From CAZYSK01 sp964649415 (lineage in GTDB: Bacteria; Chloroflexota; Anaerolineae; B4-G1), in contig CAZYSK010000002.1 of the NCBI GenBank assembly GCA_964649415.1, positions 1 to 64,000 on the forward strand: 64,000 nt of DNA, read 5' to 3'. Shown one piece after another: positions 17,218-25,434 of this stretch. Position 1 is the first letter of the stretch, and every line of letters starts with the position of its first letter. Under the pieces are notes generated by a model, which saw only the letters and a list, made by a program, of their open reading frames with translations, had not been told where the DNA came from and did no database searches. A program made the position numbers and the translations under genes.

Positions 17218-17790
17218 GTGACCAAGGACGCGATCGAAGCCAACGGCGGCACGGACAGATGCACGACCAGTCTGCCAATCTCCCAATCTACCGGCAACGT
17301 GCGTGCAGTCGCCATCGGAGAAATCGCCACCAGCGATGCCCCAAACGACGTGTTGGTTGCCTATGGGCTCGGCTCTTGCGTCGCGATCTGCCTATACGAC
17401 CCGGTGGCGCAGGCGGGTGGCATGCTCCACGCCCTGCTGCCCACCGCTCCCGACAAAAGCAAGACTCGGGAGAACCGCCCGAAGTTCGTGGATGAGGGGG
17501 TGCCTATGCTGCTAGAGGCGCTCTCAAGGCTGGGCGTCAAGCGCCATCGGCTGACCGTGAGACTGTGTGGTGGGGCAGATGTACTATCTGCGCTCAGCCT
17601 GAACGGGACATCGAGCATTGGAAAGCGCAACGTGCTGGCCGCCGAGGCTGCCCTGCTGGCAGCCGGCCTGAAAGTGCAGGCTCAGGCCACCCGAGGAAAC
17701 ATCGGACGTACGGTGAAACTGCACATCAGCAACGGCCTTGTAACCGTACGGAGTCTGGGGCACGCCGAACAAGCTCTGGAAATACCGTAA
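17218..17790 (+). CDS. cheD: Chemoreceptor glutamine deamidase CheD
   Basis: 190 residues, GTG start after AGGAGGACCT. Catalytic Cys in GLGSCVAICLYD and His in GGMLHALLP are both present; DVLVAYGLGSC is the family signature. CheD deamidates receptor glutamines and binds CheC, which regulates it. Substrate receptors are probably the MCPs encoded at 8763-12999 and 23100-25328. The first 30 residues (NGGTDRCTTSLPISQSTG) are not conserved in the family, and the start could lie further in. Confidence 0.93.
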   Translation: MTKDAIEANGGTDRCTTSLPISQSTGNVRAVAIGEIATSDAPNDVLVAYGLGSCVAICLYDPVAQAGGMLHALLPTAPDKSKTRENRPKFVDEGVPMLLEALSRLGVKRHRLTVRLCGGADVLSALSLNGTSSIGKRNVLAAEAALLAAGLKVQAQATRGNIGRTVKLHISNGLVTVRSLGHAEQALEIP

Positions 17791-17809
17791 GAGAGAATAG
17801 GAGGATCAC

Positions 17810-18166
17810 ATGCATACTGTGATGGTTGTAGACGATAACCAGTTCATGCGCCAGCGCCTGTCAAAGGTGCTCAGTGGAAGTGGCTATCAGGTCATCGAGG
17901 CAGAGGACGGAGAACAGGCTGTGAGCGCCTACTCCTCGTCTCGCCCTGACGTAGTGCTGATGGACGTCGTGATGCCGCAGAAGGACGGTCTGGAAGCTCT
18001 GGCGGAGATCCGCCAGTTCGATTCCCAGGCCAAGGTCATTATGCTCACCGCGTTGGATCAGCAGTCGGTGGCGGTCAAGGCAGTGCAGTCCGGGGCCAGG
18101 GATTTCCTGGCCAAGCCTGTCGCCCCCGAGCAGTTGATGGAAACGTTGCACAAGATATTGGGGTGA
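17810..18166 (+). CDS. cheY: CheY response regulator
   Basis: 118 residues, stand-alone receiver with intact Asp8-Asp9 pair, phospho-site Asp52 (VVLMDVVMPQKDG), Thr in IMLTALD and Lys in DFLAKPV. It is the only single-domain, fully canonical receiver of the first gene set, so it is the prime candidate for the diffusible signal to the archaellum motor. In archaea CheY-P reaches ArlCDE through CheF; no CheF was recognised here, so its docking partner is open. Ends 3 bp before cheB. Confidence 0.94.
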   Translation: MHTVMVVDDNQFMRQRLSKVLSGSGYQVIEAEDGEQAVSAYSSSRPDVVLMDVVMPQKDGLEALAEIRQFDSQAKVIMLTALDQQSVAVKAVQSGARDFLAKPVAPEQLMETLHKILG

Positions 18167-18169
18167 GAG

Positions 18170-19243
18170 ATGGATAATCCCGTGCGCGTCCTGATCGTAG
18201 ATGACTCGGCCTTCATGCGTCACGCCGTAGCGAAGTACCTGGAGACTGACCCCGAAATCATCGTCGTCGGCAGTGCCTACGATGGGTTGGATGCGCTGGC
18301 CAAGATTCACGCCCTTCAGCCTGACGTGGTCACGCTCGACGTGGAAATGCCGCGCATGGACGGTCTGACCGCGCTGAAACGCATCATGGCGGAATGTCCG
18401 ACGCCGGTGGTCATGCTCAGCGCGCTCACCCAGCGTGGCGCTGAGGCCACCGTCCGAGCCCTGATGCGGGGGGCGGTCGACTTCATGCCCAAGCCTTCCG
18501 CGGGCGTCGATATCGGAACAGTCATCGAAGAACTAACCGCCAAGGTGAAAATCGCCGCCGGTGTGCGCGCTGCCAACCGAGCCCTGGCAGGAGCAATGGA
18601 TGCAGGACCAAGGTCCGCACCAGCACCCTCTGCCAGCCAGTCGGAACCACGCCCATTCCGTAAGGGAGACCCCGTGATCGTCATCGGGGCGTCTACGGGC
18701 GGCCCCAGCGCACTGAGACAGGTCCTGTCCGGTCTGCCGGCTGACCTTCAAGCAGCCATAGCAGTGGTGCAGCATATGCCCGCCGGCTTCACCCAGTCGC
18801 TGGCCCGGCGACTCGACGAAAGCTCCCCGCTCGCAGTACGGGAAGCCGTCGACGGCGACCGCCTGGCGCGCAGACTGGTGCTGCTGGCCCCTGGCGATTA
18901 TCACCTGCGATTCGAGGGCATGCGGCGGGTCACCTTGAATCAAGGTCCTCCCCGCCATCACGTGCGACCCGCCGCAGACGTCGCGATGGAGTCGGCCGCC
19001 GAGTGTCACGGATCGGCAGTGATCGGAGTGGTGCTCACTGGCATGGGCGATGATGGGACCGAGGGTGCCGGTCGGATCAAGACGGTTGGCGGCAAGGTGA
19101 TCGCAGAACACGAATCGACCAGCGTGGTCTATGGCATGCCACGCAGTGTCGTCGAGGCAGGTCTGGCAGATCAGGTCATCCCGCTGCCCGAAGTGGCGCC
19201 GGCCCTGGTGGAATTGGTGAGCAATGGAAGCACAGGAGTATAG
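18170..19243 (+). CDS. cheB: CheB methylesterase 1
   Basis: 357 residues. Receiver (Asp57 in VVTLDVEMPRMDG) followed after a linker (about 125-160) by the methylesterase domain with Ser in GASTGGPSAL, His in VQHMPAGF and Asp in GMGDDGTEG, the catalytic triad pattern. It removes methyl groups from MCPs when activated by CheA. Its 3' end overlaps cheR by 20 bp, implying translational coupling of the two opposing enzymes. Confidence 0.95.
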   Translation: MDNPVRVLIVDDSAFMRHAVAKYLETDPEIIVVGSAYDGLDALAKIHALQPDVVTLDVEMPRMDGLTALKRIMAECPTPVVMLSALTQRGAEATVRALMRGAVDFMPKPSAGVDIGTVIEELTAKVKIAAGVRAANRALAGAMDAGPRSAPAPSASQSEPRPFRKGDPVIVIGASTGGPSALRQVLSGLPADLQAAIAVVQHMPAGFTQSLARRLDESSPLAVREAVDGDRLARRLVLLAPGDYHLRFEGMRRVTLNQGPPRHHVRPAADVAMESAAECHGSAVIGVVLTGMGDDGTEGAGRIKTVGGKVIAEHESTSVVYGMPRSVVEAGLADQVIPLPEVAPALVELVSNGSTGV

Positions 19244-20111
19244 CTACGTCAAGCGCGAGATACTGAAGCTGACCGGGGTGGATCTGAACTGCTACAAGAC
19301 CCCCCAGGTGCAGCGCCGTCTGAGGACATTCTTGCTGCGGTCAGGATACAACGTGTGGACAGATTTCTTCCACGCCTTGCAGGATGATGCGGACATTGAT
19401 CGTGCATCCGTAACACTCGCTAACCTCAAGGACTACCTGACCATCAACGTCTCTTCCTTCTTCCGCGATCCTGACAAGTTTGAGTATCTGCGCGAATCCA
19501 TCCTGCCGGAGCTGCTGCGGAACCGCCCGAGATTGCACGTCTGGAGCGCAGGCTGTTCGCATGGCCACGAGCCCTACACCCTGGCTATCCTACTGGCTGA
19601 AGCGACCGGTATCAACTGCCGGCACCGCATCCTGGCTACCGACATCGATCACTCCGCCCTGGAGCGCGCACGGGCCGGCGGCCCCTACTCGGCCGAGGAG
19701 GTGGGCAACTTGCCTCCTCTTCTGCTCAGTCGTTACTTCGAGGTGTACAGGGACATTGATTCGCGCGCGCGATCAAGGTCCGCTGCATCCGAGAGCAGCT
19801 ACCGGATCACCCAATCCCTGCGAAACAGAATCACCTATCGGTACCACAACCTCCTGGCTGATCCCTTTGAGAACGGATTCGACCTGATCGTATGTCGAAA
19901 CGTGGTGATCTACTTCACACCCGAGGTCAAAGCCCGATTGTATGACCGCTTTCACCAGGCGCTGCGTCCTGGAGGTGTGCTCTTTGTCGGTGGCACCGAA
20001 TTCCTGTCCAAGGCGTCGGACATAGGTTTTGAATCGGCAGGCATGTCGTTCTACCGCCGCATCGGCGACGTGCCGCGCTCGAGAGAGTACCATGTTTCAC
20101 CTGAAACCTAA
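19224..20111 (+). CDS. cheR: CheR methyltransferase 1
   Basis: 295 residues, ATG 19224 inside the end of cheB. An N-terminal helical domain (about 1-75) and an SAM-binding domain with VWSAGCSHGHEPYTLAI, slightly divergent from the usual GCSTGEEPYS, and DLIVCRNVVIYF. It methylates MCP glutamates using SAM. Residues 178-190 (SRARSRSAASES) look like a small repeat-derived insert. No C-terminal pentapeptide-binding beta insertion is obvious. A 120-bp gap follows, the first real break since 13.9 kb. Confidence 0.92.
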   Translation: MEAQEYSYVKREILKLTGVDLNCYKTPQVQRRLRTFLLRSGYNVWTDFFHALQDDADIDRASVTLANLKDYLTINVSSFFRDPDKFEYLRESILPELLRNRPRLHVWSAGCSHGHEPYTLAILLAEATGINCRHRILATDIDHSALERARAGGPYSAEEVGNLPPLLLSRYFEVYRDIDSRARSRSAASESSYRITQSLRNRITYRYHNLLADPFENGFDLIVCRNVVIYFTPEVKARLYDRFHQALRPGGVLFVGGTEFLSKASDIGFESAGMSFYRRIGDVPRSREYHVSPET

Positions 20112-20160
20112 TCTTAACGCAAACGAAACCCGGCAATGGCCGACTCTATGCTACCCTATA

Positions 20161-20172
20161 GCTCACGTGAGC
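20161..20172. promoter_or_regulatory. Perfect palindrome upstream of the second chemosensory operon
   Basis: GCTCACGTGAGC, 12 bp, lies 60 bp before the start of the second cheW, just after CCCTATAG, a possible -10 region. Candidate operator; nothing more is visible. Confidence 0.35.
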
Positions 20173-20233
20173 ACCAAGCCACGGGAGTGGCTGGCATAGG
20201 TTATGAGATAGTTTATGGGGCTAGGGATTGATT

Positions 20234-20785
20234 ATGTCGACACGCGATGATGAGACTCAATTGGTAGCATTCAGGCTGGGAAGCCAGGAATATGCGCTGC
20301 CCATTGAAAATGTCGTACAGGTTACCCGTATCGTCGCCATCACCCCGACGCCCGAACCATCGGATTATGTAAAGGGAGTGATCAATCTCAGGGGCAAGGT
20401 CGTTCCCGTCATCGACACCCGCAGGCGGCTGGGTATGCGAGTCAGGCCCTACGATCTGGACACCCAACTGTTGATAGCCCGGCACGATGGGCACGTGATC
20501 GCGTTGCTTGTGGATGCTGTCTCCGAAGTGCTAAGCCTGCCAACCGGCAGCATCGAGCCATCTTCTGAGCTCGGGTCAAAGATGAAAGGCGTGTCGGCGG
20601 TAGGCAAACTGGCCGATAGGCTGTTGCTGATCCCCGACATCGCCAACATGGTGCCTTCTGACTATCGAGAGCAACTGGAGCAAGTTACGGGAGCCGGGGT
20701 TCAGGCGGATACTACGGACATCGCGGACACAGAGTCCGTTCCAGCAGGATCCCGGGTTTCCAAACAGGGTGAATGGCTATTCTGA
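20234..20785 (+). CDS. cheW: CheW adaptor 2
   Basis: 183 residues from ATG 20234 rather than TTG 20228. CheW domain with GVINLRGKVVPVIDTRRRLG. The last 25 residues (DIADTESVPAGS...) fall in a family B palindromic repeat, so its C-terminal tail is repeat-derived. It overlaps the next frame by up to 17 bp. It starts the second chemosensory gene set. Confidence 0.93.
   Translation: MSTRDDETQLVAFRLGSQEYALPIENVVQVTRIVAITPTPEPSDYVKGVINLRGKVVPVIDTRRRLGMRVRPYDLDTQLLIARHDGHVIALLVDAVSEVLSLPTGSIEPSSELGSKMKGVSAVGKLADRLLLIPDIANMVPSDYREQLEQVTGAGVQADTTDIADTESVPAGSRVSKQGEWLF
20706..20752 (+). repeat. Family B repeat forming the CheW2 tail
   Basis: GACATCGCGGACACAGAGTC followed by CGTTCCAGCAGGATC, the reverse of the GGACTCTGGGTCCGCGAC unit seen at 21850 and 32870. 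Confidence 0.7.
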
Positions 20786-22337
20786 AGCGAGGGTGCTTGT
20801 GAAGCAAGAGGTAGTCCTAGCACAGCAAGACTATGGACGCTTCCAGGATCTTATCCTGGAGCGAAGTGGTCTCTACTTCCCAGAGGAGAAGTGGCACAGC
20901 CTCAGGAGACACATGGCTGAGGCGCTGACATCGTCGCCCTGTGCTAGCTTGGATGAATACTACACAGTGCTCCAGGAGAATCACTGCACCCACCCCGAGT
21001 GGGAGCGGCTCATCAGCGTATTGACCGTGGGCGAGACGTACTTCTTTCGCAACAAGGGACACTTCGATGCACTGGTCCAGCGTATCCTGCCCGAGGTCAT
21101 CGCGCGGCAAGAGCAATCTGGTCGCTGCATTCGCATCTGGAGTTCAGGCTGCGCTACTGGCGAGGAGCCCTACTCCGTCGCCATCAGCTTGCGCGAGTTG
21201 ATCCCCAATCTGAACGATTGGCAGATCATGATATTGGCCACCGACATCAATCGGGCCGCGCTGCACAAGGCCAGAGAGGGCCTGTACGGGGAATGGTCCT
21301 TTCGCGGCGTCGACGAGCGCATTCGGGAGCGGTATTTTCGTCCCGTGAGCGACGGGCAGTCTGCCATCACGGACGAGGTCAAACGTATGGTGATCTTCGA
21401 TCATCTGAACCTGGTCGGAGACCATTACCCATCGCCCGCTACCAACACCGAGATGTTGGACCTGATTCTCTGCCGCAACGTGACCATCTATTTCAGCCCG
21501 ACGATGGCTCGGGAAGTCGTAGGTAGGTTCTATCAGTGTCTCAAGAGCGAGGGCTGGCTCATACCGGGTGCTTCGGAGCCGAACCTGCTCTTCTACCACG
21601 ACTTCCAGACCAGAAGGTTTCCGGGGGCGCTGGTCTACCAGAAGCCACCGGCGGAGGCTGTGTCTGAGGCTCCGGAGACCTGGTCAGAGCCTGTAGCTGA
21701 CACGTCAAGCATACCGACACCAGTGAACATTGCCCCGGACGCACGACCGCTGGACCGCCCGGATGTCGCCGACCGCAGACGGTCGGGCATCCGCTGCATC
21801 CCTGCCGGCACAGCGCCCGCAATAGACCGCCGGCATCCTGCCGGCACGGACTCTGGGTCCGCGACCTCCGCAATGCCCACGGAGGGCATTGACAACGAGG
21901 CTGACTATGATCCAGACTCTGCTCCCGCGTGCAGCATGATGGGAAAGATCCATGCCAACAGGGGCAACCTGAAGAAGGCTCAGCACTGGTGCCAGAAGGC
22001 CATCAAGAAAGACAAGCTGCTGCCAGAGCCGTACTACATTCTATCCATCATCTATCAGGAACGCGGCTCGCTAGACAAGGCAATTGATGCCTTGAAGAAA
22101 GCGATCTACCTGGACCGTGGGTTTGCCCTGGCCCACTACAGTCTGGCCCAGCTCTACCGGAAGCAGGGAGAAGCAGGACTGGCGCGCAGGTCGCTGCAAC
22201 TCGTGTGCCGGCTGCTTGAAGACACGCCCAGTCTGGAGATGGTCCGCGCGGGCGACGGCTTGGCGGCGGGTCAGTTGTTGCGATTGGTCGAGATGGAGCT
22301 AGCAAATGGTGCACAGATTCCAAACGTTGGCCGATAA
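20769..22337 (+). CDS. cheR: CheR methyltransferase 2 fused to TPR repeats
   Basis: 522 residues from GTG 20769; GTG 20799 is an alternative with a better upstream GAGGG. Residues 20-290 are a CheR domain with canonical WSSGCATGEEPYSVA and DLILCRNVTIYF. Residues 310-375 are a repeat-derived linker (family B). Residues about 385-500 hold TPR-like helices (QHWCQKAIKKDKLLPEPYYI, YQERGSLDKAIDALKKAI). CheR-TPR fusions are typical of non-flagellar and alternative chemosensory arrays, where the TPR domain aids receptor or CheR recruitment. Ends inside the start of the next cheW. Confidence 0.92.
   Translation: MNGYSEARVLVKQEVVLAQQDYGRFQDLILERSGLYFPEEKWHSLRRHMAEALTSSPCASLDEYYTVLQENHCTHPEWERLISVLTVGETYFFRNKGHFDALVQRILPEVIARQEQSGRCIRIWSSGCATGEEPYSVAISLRELIPNLNDWQIMILATDINRAALHKAREGLYGEWSFRGVDERIRERYFRPVSDGQSAITDEVKRMVIFDHLNLVGDHYPSPATNTEMLDLILCRNVTIYFSPTMAREVVGRFYQCLKSEGWLIPGASEPNLLFYHDFQTRRFPGALVYQKPPAEAVSEAPETWSEPVADTSSIPTPVNIAPDARPLDRPDVADRRRSGIRCIPAGTAPAIDRRHPAGTDSGSATSAMPTEGIDNEADYDPDSAPACSMMGKIHANRGNLKKAQHWCQKAIKKDKLLPEPYYILSIIYQERGSLDKAIDALKKAIYLDRGFALAHYSLAQLYRKQGEAGLARRSLQLVCRLLEDTPSLEMVRAGDGLAAGQLLRLVEMELANGAQIPNVGR
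21757..21877 (+). repeat. Family B repeat cluster in the cheR-TPR linker
   Basis: Contains GGACCGCCCGGATGTCGCCG, GACCGCAGACGGTCGGGCAT, GACCGCCGGCATCCTGCCGG and GGACTCTGGGTCCGCGAC, each an inverted repeat, all read in frame as a linker. Confidence 0.85.
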
Positions 22338-23100
22338 CAGAGTCCGGGCAGGATCAGCACTGGACGAGATACAACAAGATCGCGAAACGGTGCCCGATTT
22401 CGTGGACTGGGACCAGGTCAGGCAACGGCTCACCAGTCCCACGGACGAGTCATCGGACGCATTCCCCGGCGAGGGAGAACTGTCCTTGGACATGCTTTTC
22501 GACGACCCCGCGCACGCGGTCATTCGGGAAGGAGCCTTATCCCCCGAGAGAGTGCAGGCCATACTGGAGAAGCGGGCGCGGGTGCTGGCCAAGGTTGCAG
22601 AAGAGGAGACAGACGACAGCATGCAGATCGTCGTGTTCTCCCTGGCGGGTGAAACCTATGGGATTCCCACCCAATACGTCAAAGAGGTGCAGCCTCTGCA
22701 TCAGATCAGCCCAGTGCCATGCACGCCCGACTTCGTCGTTGGCGCCGTCAACATCCGTGGTTCGATCTACTCAGTGATAGACATCTGCGAGTTCCTGGGG
22801 GTACGTGGACAGCAGAACGTCGACTCGACCAAGGTGCTCCTCATTCACGCCGCCGCGTTGGAGGTGGGCATCCTGGCCGAAGACGTCTTGGGGAGCGTGG
22901 ACGTGCCCCTAACCGAGATTAAGGCACCATTGGCCGCCCAATCCTCGGTCAAGGCAGAATACATACACGGTTTGACCAAGGATATGCTGATTATTCTGAA
23001 CCTGGAAACGCTGATGAGCGAAGAACGAATTGTAGTGCACGAAGAGGTGGTCGACGCTCTCGTGCAAGTTTGCCCGATCACGCCAGAAGGAGGCACGTAA
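22306..23100 (+). CDS. cheW: CheW-like adaptor 3 with N-terminal extension
   Basis: 264 residues. The first 100 residues are a charged helical extension with no recognised family (VPDFVDWDQVRQRL, RVQAILEKRARVLAKV); residues about 105-245 are a CheW domain (QIVVFSLAGETYGIPTQYVK, GAVNIRGSIYSVID). Extended CheW proteins are common where several kinases share receptors; the extension may discriminate CheA2 from CheA1. It starts within the end of the CheR-TPR gene and its TAA overlaps the next ATG by one base. Confidence 0.88.
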   Translation: MVHRFQTLADNRVRAGSALDEIQQDRETVPDFVDWDQVRQRLTSPTDESSDAFPGEGELSLDMLFDDPAHAVIREGALSPERVQAILEKRARVLAKVAEEETDDSMQIVVFSLAGETYGIPTQYVKEVQPLHQISPVPCTPDFVVGAVNIRGSIYSVIDICEFLGVRGQQNVDSTKVLLIHAAALEVGILAEDVLGSVDVPLTEIKAPLAAQSSVKAEYIHGLTKDMLIILNLETLMSEERIVVHEEVVDALVQVCPITPEGGT

Positions 23101-25328
23101 TGATGAAATCTACACGCATGAAGGTGACGTTGTGGGCGGGGCTATGCCACGTATCCGCCATGGCGCTCTTCATCGTCTACTTGGCGATGACGCAGTCAGC
23201 GATCATGCGTCCATCGAGCCACACCGCATCAAATGCACTGATATGGCAGACCGTTGGGATCGGTGCCGCACTCACCATCCTGTCTCTGGTGCTGCTCTGG
23301 TTCGTCGCCGGACAGGTTACACGACCCATCAAGCGAATCGTCCATATCGCCCAGATGATGGCAAAGGGCGATCTGAGCCAGCAGGCAGATATCGCCGGAC
23401 GCACGAACAGTGGACCGCCCGGAAGTCGCCGACCGCAGACGGTCGGGCATCCGCTGCATCCCGGCCGGCATAGCGTCCGCAATGCCCGCGGAGACGGCGA
23501 GATAGGACAACTGGCCCACGCTCTTAGCGACCTGGGCGACATCCTGAAGGCCAAAGTTGAGGCAGCCGAGCAGATCGCCCAGGGAAACCTGGACGTGGAC
23601 ATCCCGATGGCATCGGACGCAGACGCTCTCGGCCACGCGCTGGCCGCGATGAAGGACAGCGTCCGCGCACTATCCCTCGATACCGGTGGGTTGGTCGTGG
23701 CAGTAGCGGAAAACCGCTTCGATTTCAGGGTTGATGCCACCTCCCACCAGGGTGACTTCAGAAAGATCGTAGAGGGAACCAACGCCACCCTGGACGCAAT
23801 CGCTGGACCGCTACACGTTGCCGCCGAATACGTCGATCGCATCGCCCAGGGTGACGTACCGGGGGAAATCACCGAGGAGTGGGGATACTTCAACGAGATC
23901 AGGGACAGCCTCAACCGATGCATTGCCACGATGAACAGCGCGATTGGCGAGATCAACGTGGTCATCCAAGGCGCTTTCCAGGGGAAACTCGATGCACGCG
24001 GAGACCCCTCCAAGTTCCAGGGTGCCTGGCGCGAACTGATCGCCAGCGTGAACTACTCGCTCGACTCCATTGTCAAGCCCATAAACGTCGCCGCTGACTA
24101 CTTCGCCTGCATCGCAGCAGGTGACATCCCGGAGCGAATCACCGAGGAGTATCAGGGCGATCTCAAAGCGATCAAGGACAACCTCAACGCGTGCATCGAC
24201 GCAATCAACCAGTTGGTGGCGGACGCCAACGCGCTGACCGAGGCAGCCGCGAAGGGCCAACTGAACATCCGCGCCGACGCCACCTCCCACCAAGGCGACT
24301 TCCGCAAGATCGTGGAGGGCATGAACGCCACGATGGATGCCATGATCGTACCGATGCACGCCGCCAGCGAGTCTATGTCGTGTGTCGCCAGAGGCGACCT
24401 GACGGTTCAGACAAACGGCAGCTACCAGGGCGACTACGCGATCCTCGGAGACAGCATAGACAACATGGTGCGCGACCTGAGGGAGATGGCTATGCAGATG
24501 CAGGAAGGCGCGATGAACATCACCTCCGCCACCGCGGAAATCCTGGCCTCTGCCAGCCAGATGTCAAGCACGACCCAACAGCAAGCCAGCGCCGTCAGCC
24601 AGATTACGAGCACCGTCGAAGAGATCAGGACCTCAGCCGAACAGGTGGCGCAGCGCGCTCAGAGCCTGGCCGACGCCGCCGAGAAGGCGGTACTGGCAGC
24701 CCAGAGTGGATTGGACGCCGCCGACGAAGCCACCGGCGGCATGGACGTAATTCGCCAGAAAGTGGAATCCATCGCCGGCAACATCCTCTCTCTCTCCGAG
24801 CAGACACAGCAGATCGGTGACATCATCGACACAGTCACCGACATCGCCGACCAATCGAACATCCTGGCCCTGAACGCCGCCATCGAAGCGGCCCAGGCCG
24901 GGGACGCGGGGAAGGGTTTCCGCGTGGTGGCGGACGAGGTACGCAGCCTGGCGGAGCAATCTCGACAGGCCGCCGCCCAGATCAAGGTCATTCTTGGCGA
25001 TATCCAGAAAGCTACGAACCTGGCCGTGATAGCGACCGAGCAGGGCACGAAACACATGGGGGTAGGCAGTGAGTTGGTCCGCCGGACAGAGCAGGCGATT
25101 AGAGAACTGAGCGAGACCTTGCAGGTATCGACACAGGTAGCCCAACAGATCATGGTTGGCGTGCAGCAGCAGACCGTCGGCCTGGACCAGATCGCTATCG
25201 GCATGGCGGATATCAACCAAGCGACACAGCAGTCGGCGGCAGGGGCGCAGCAGTCGGAGAAGGCATCACACGACCTCAACGAGTTGGCCGCCGTGTTGAA
25301 GGAAGTCGTTGCGCAATACAGGCTCTAG
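23100..25328 (+). CDS. Poly-HAMP methyl-accepting chemotaxis protein
   Basis: 742 residues from ATG 23100. Two N-terminal membrane helices (about 8-28 and 48-70) with a loop of only some 20 residues, then HAMP and a chain of related segments, DATSHQGDFRKIVEGTNATL and ITEEWGYFNEIRDSLNRCI, occurring two to three times each (residues about 210-450), i.e. tandem HAMP-like units. The signalling tip reads IADQSNILALNAAIEAAQAG. A family B repeat (residues 100-132) interrupts the first HAMP region. Poly-HAMP receptors usually sense cytoplasmic or membrane states. It is the receptor of the second gene set. Confidence 0.92.
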   Translation: MMKSTRMKVTLWAGLCHVSAMALFIVYLAMTQSAIMRPSSHTASNALIWQTVGIGAALTILSLVLLWFVAGQVTRPIKRIVHIAQMMAKGDLSQQADIAGRTNSGPPGSRRPQTVGHPLHPGRHSVRNARGDGEIGQLAHALSDLGDILKAKVEAAEQIAQGNLDVDIPMASDADALGHALAAMKDSVRALSLDTGGLVVAVAENRFDFRVDATSHQGDFRKIVEGTNATLDAIAGPLHVAAEYVDRIAQGDVPGEITEEWGYFNEIRDSLNRCIATMNSAIGEINVVIQGAFQGKLDARGDPSKFQGAWRELIASVNYSLDSIVKPINVAADYFACIAAGDIPERITEEYQGDLKAIKDNLNACIDAINQLVADANALTEAAAKGQLNIRADATSHQGDFRKIVEGMNATMDAMIVPMHAASESMSCVARGDLTVQTNGSYQGDYAILGDSIDNMVRDLREMAMQMQEGAMNITSATAEILASASQMSSTTQQQASAVSQITSTVEEIRTSAEQVAQRAQSLADAAEKAVLAAQSGLDAADEATGGMDVIRQKVESIAGNILSLSEQTQQIGDIIDTVTDIADQSNILALNAAIEAAQAGDAGKGFRVVADEVRSLAEQSRQAAAQIKVILGDIQKATNLAVIATEQGTKHMGVGSELVRRTEQAIRELSETLQVSTQVAQQIMVGVQQQTVGLDQIAIGMADINQATQQSAAGAQQSEKASHDLNELAAVLKEVVAQYRL
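23399..23497 (+). repeat. Family B repeat in the MCP HAMP region
   Basis: GTGGACCGCCCGGAAGTCGC, GACCGCAGACGGTCGGGCAT, GCTGCATCCCGGCCGGCAT: same unit order as at 21757-21877, in frame. Confidence 0.8.
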
Positions 25329-25367
25329 AAGACCGCAAGAAGAGGAGATGCTTCAAACGTAACGCGC

Positions 25368-25400
25368 CGAACGGCGCGCCATCAGAATGGCGCCTTTGTG
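25368..25400 (-). repeat. Family A repeat before cheA2
   Basis: GGCGCGCCATCAGAATGGCG, then CCTTTGTGAG, reverse orientation, in the gap between the MCP and cheA2. Confidence 0.85.
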
Positions 25401-25434
25401 AGAATGCCGGCGCCTGCCGAGCAGGAACAAGACC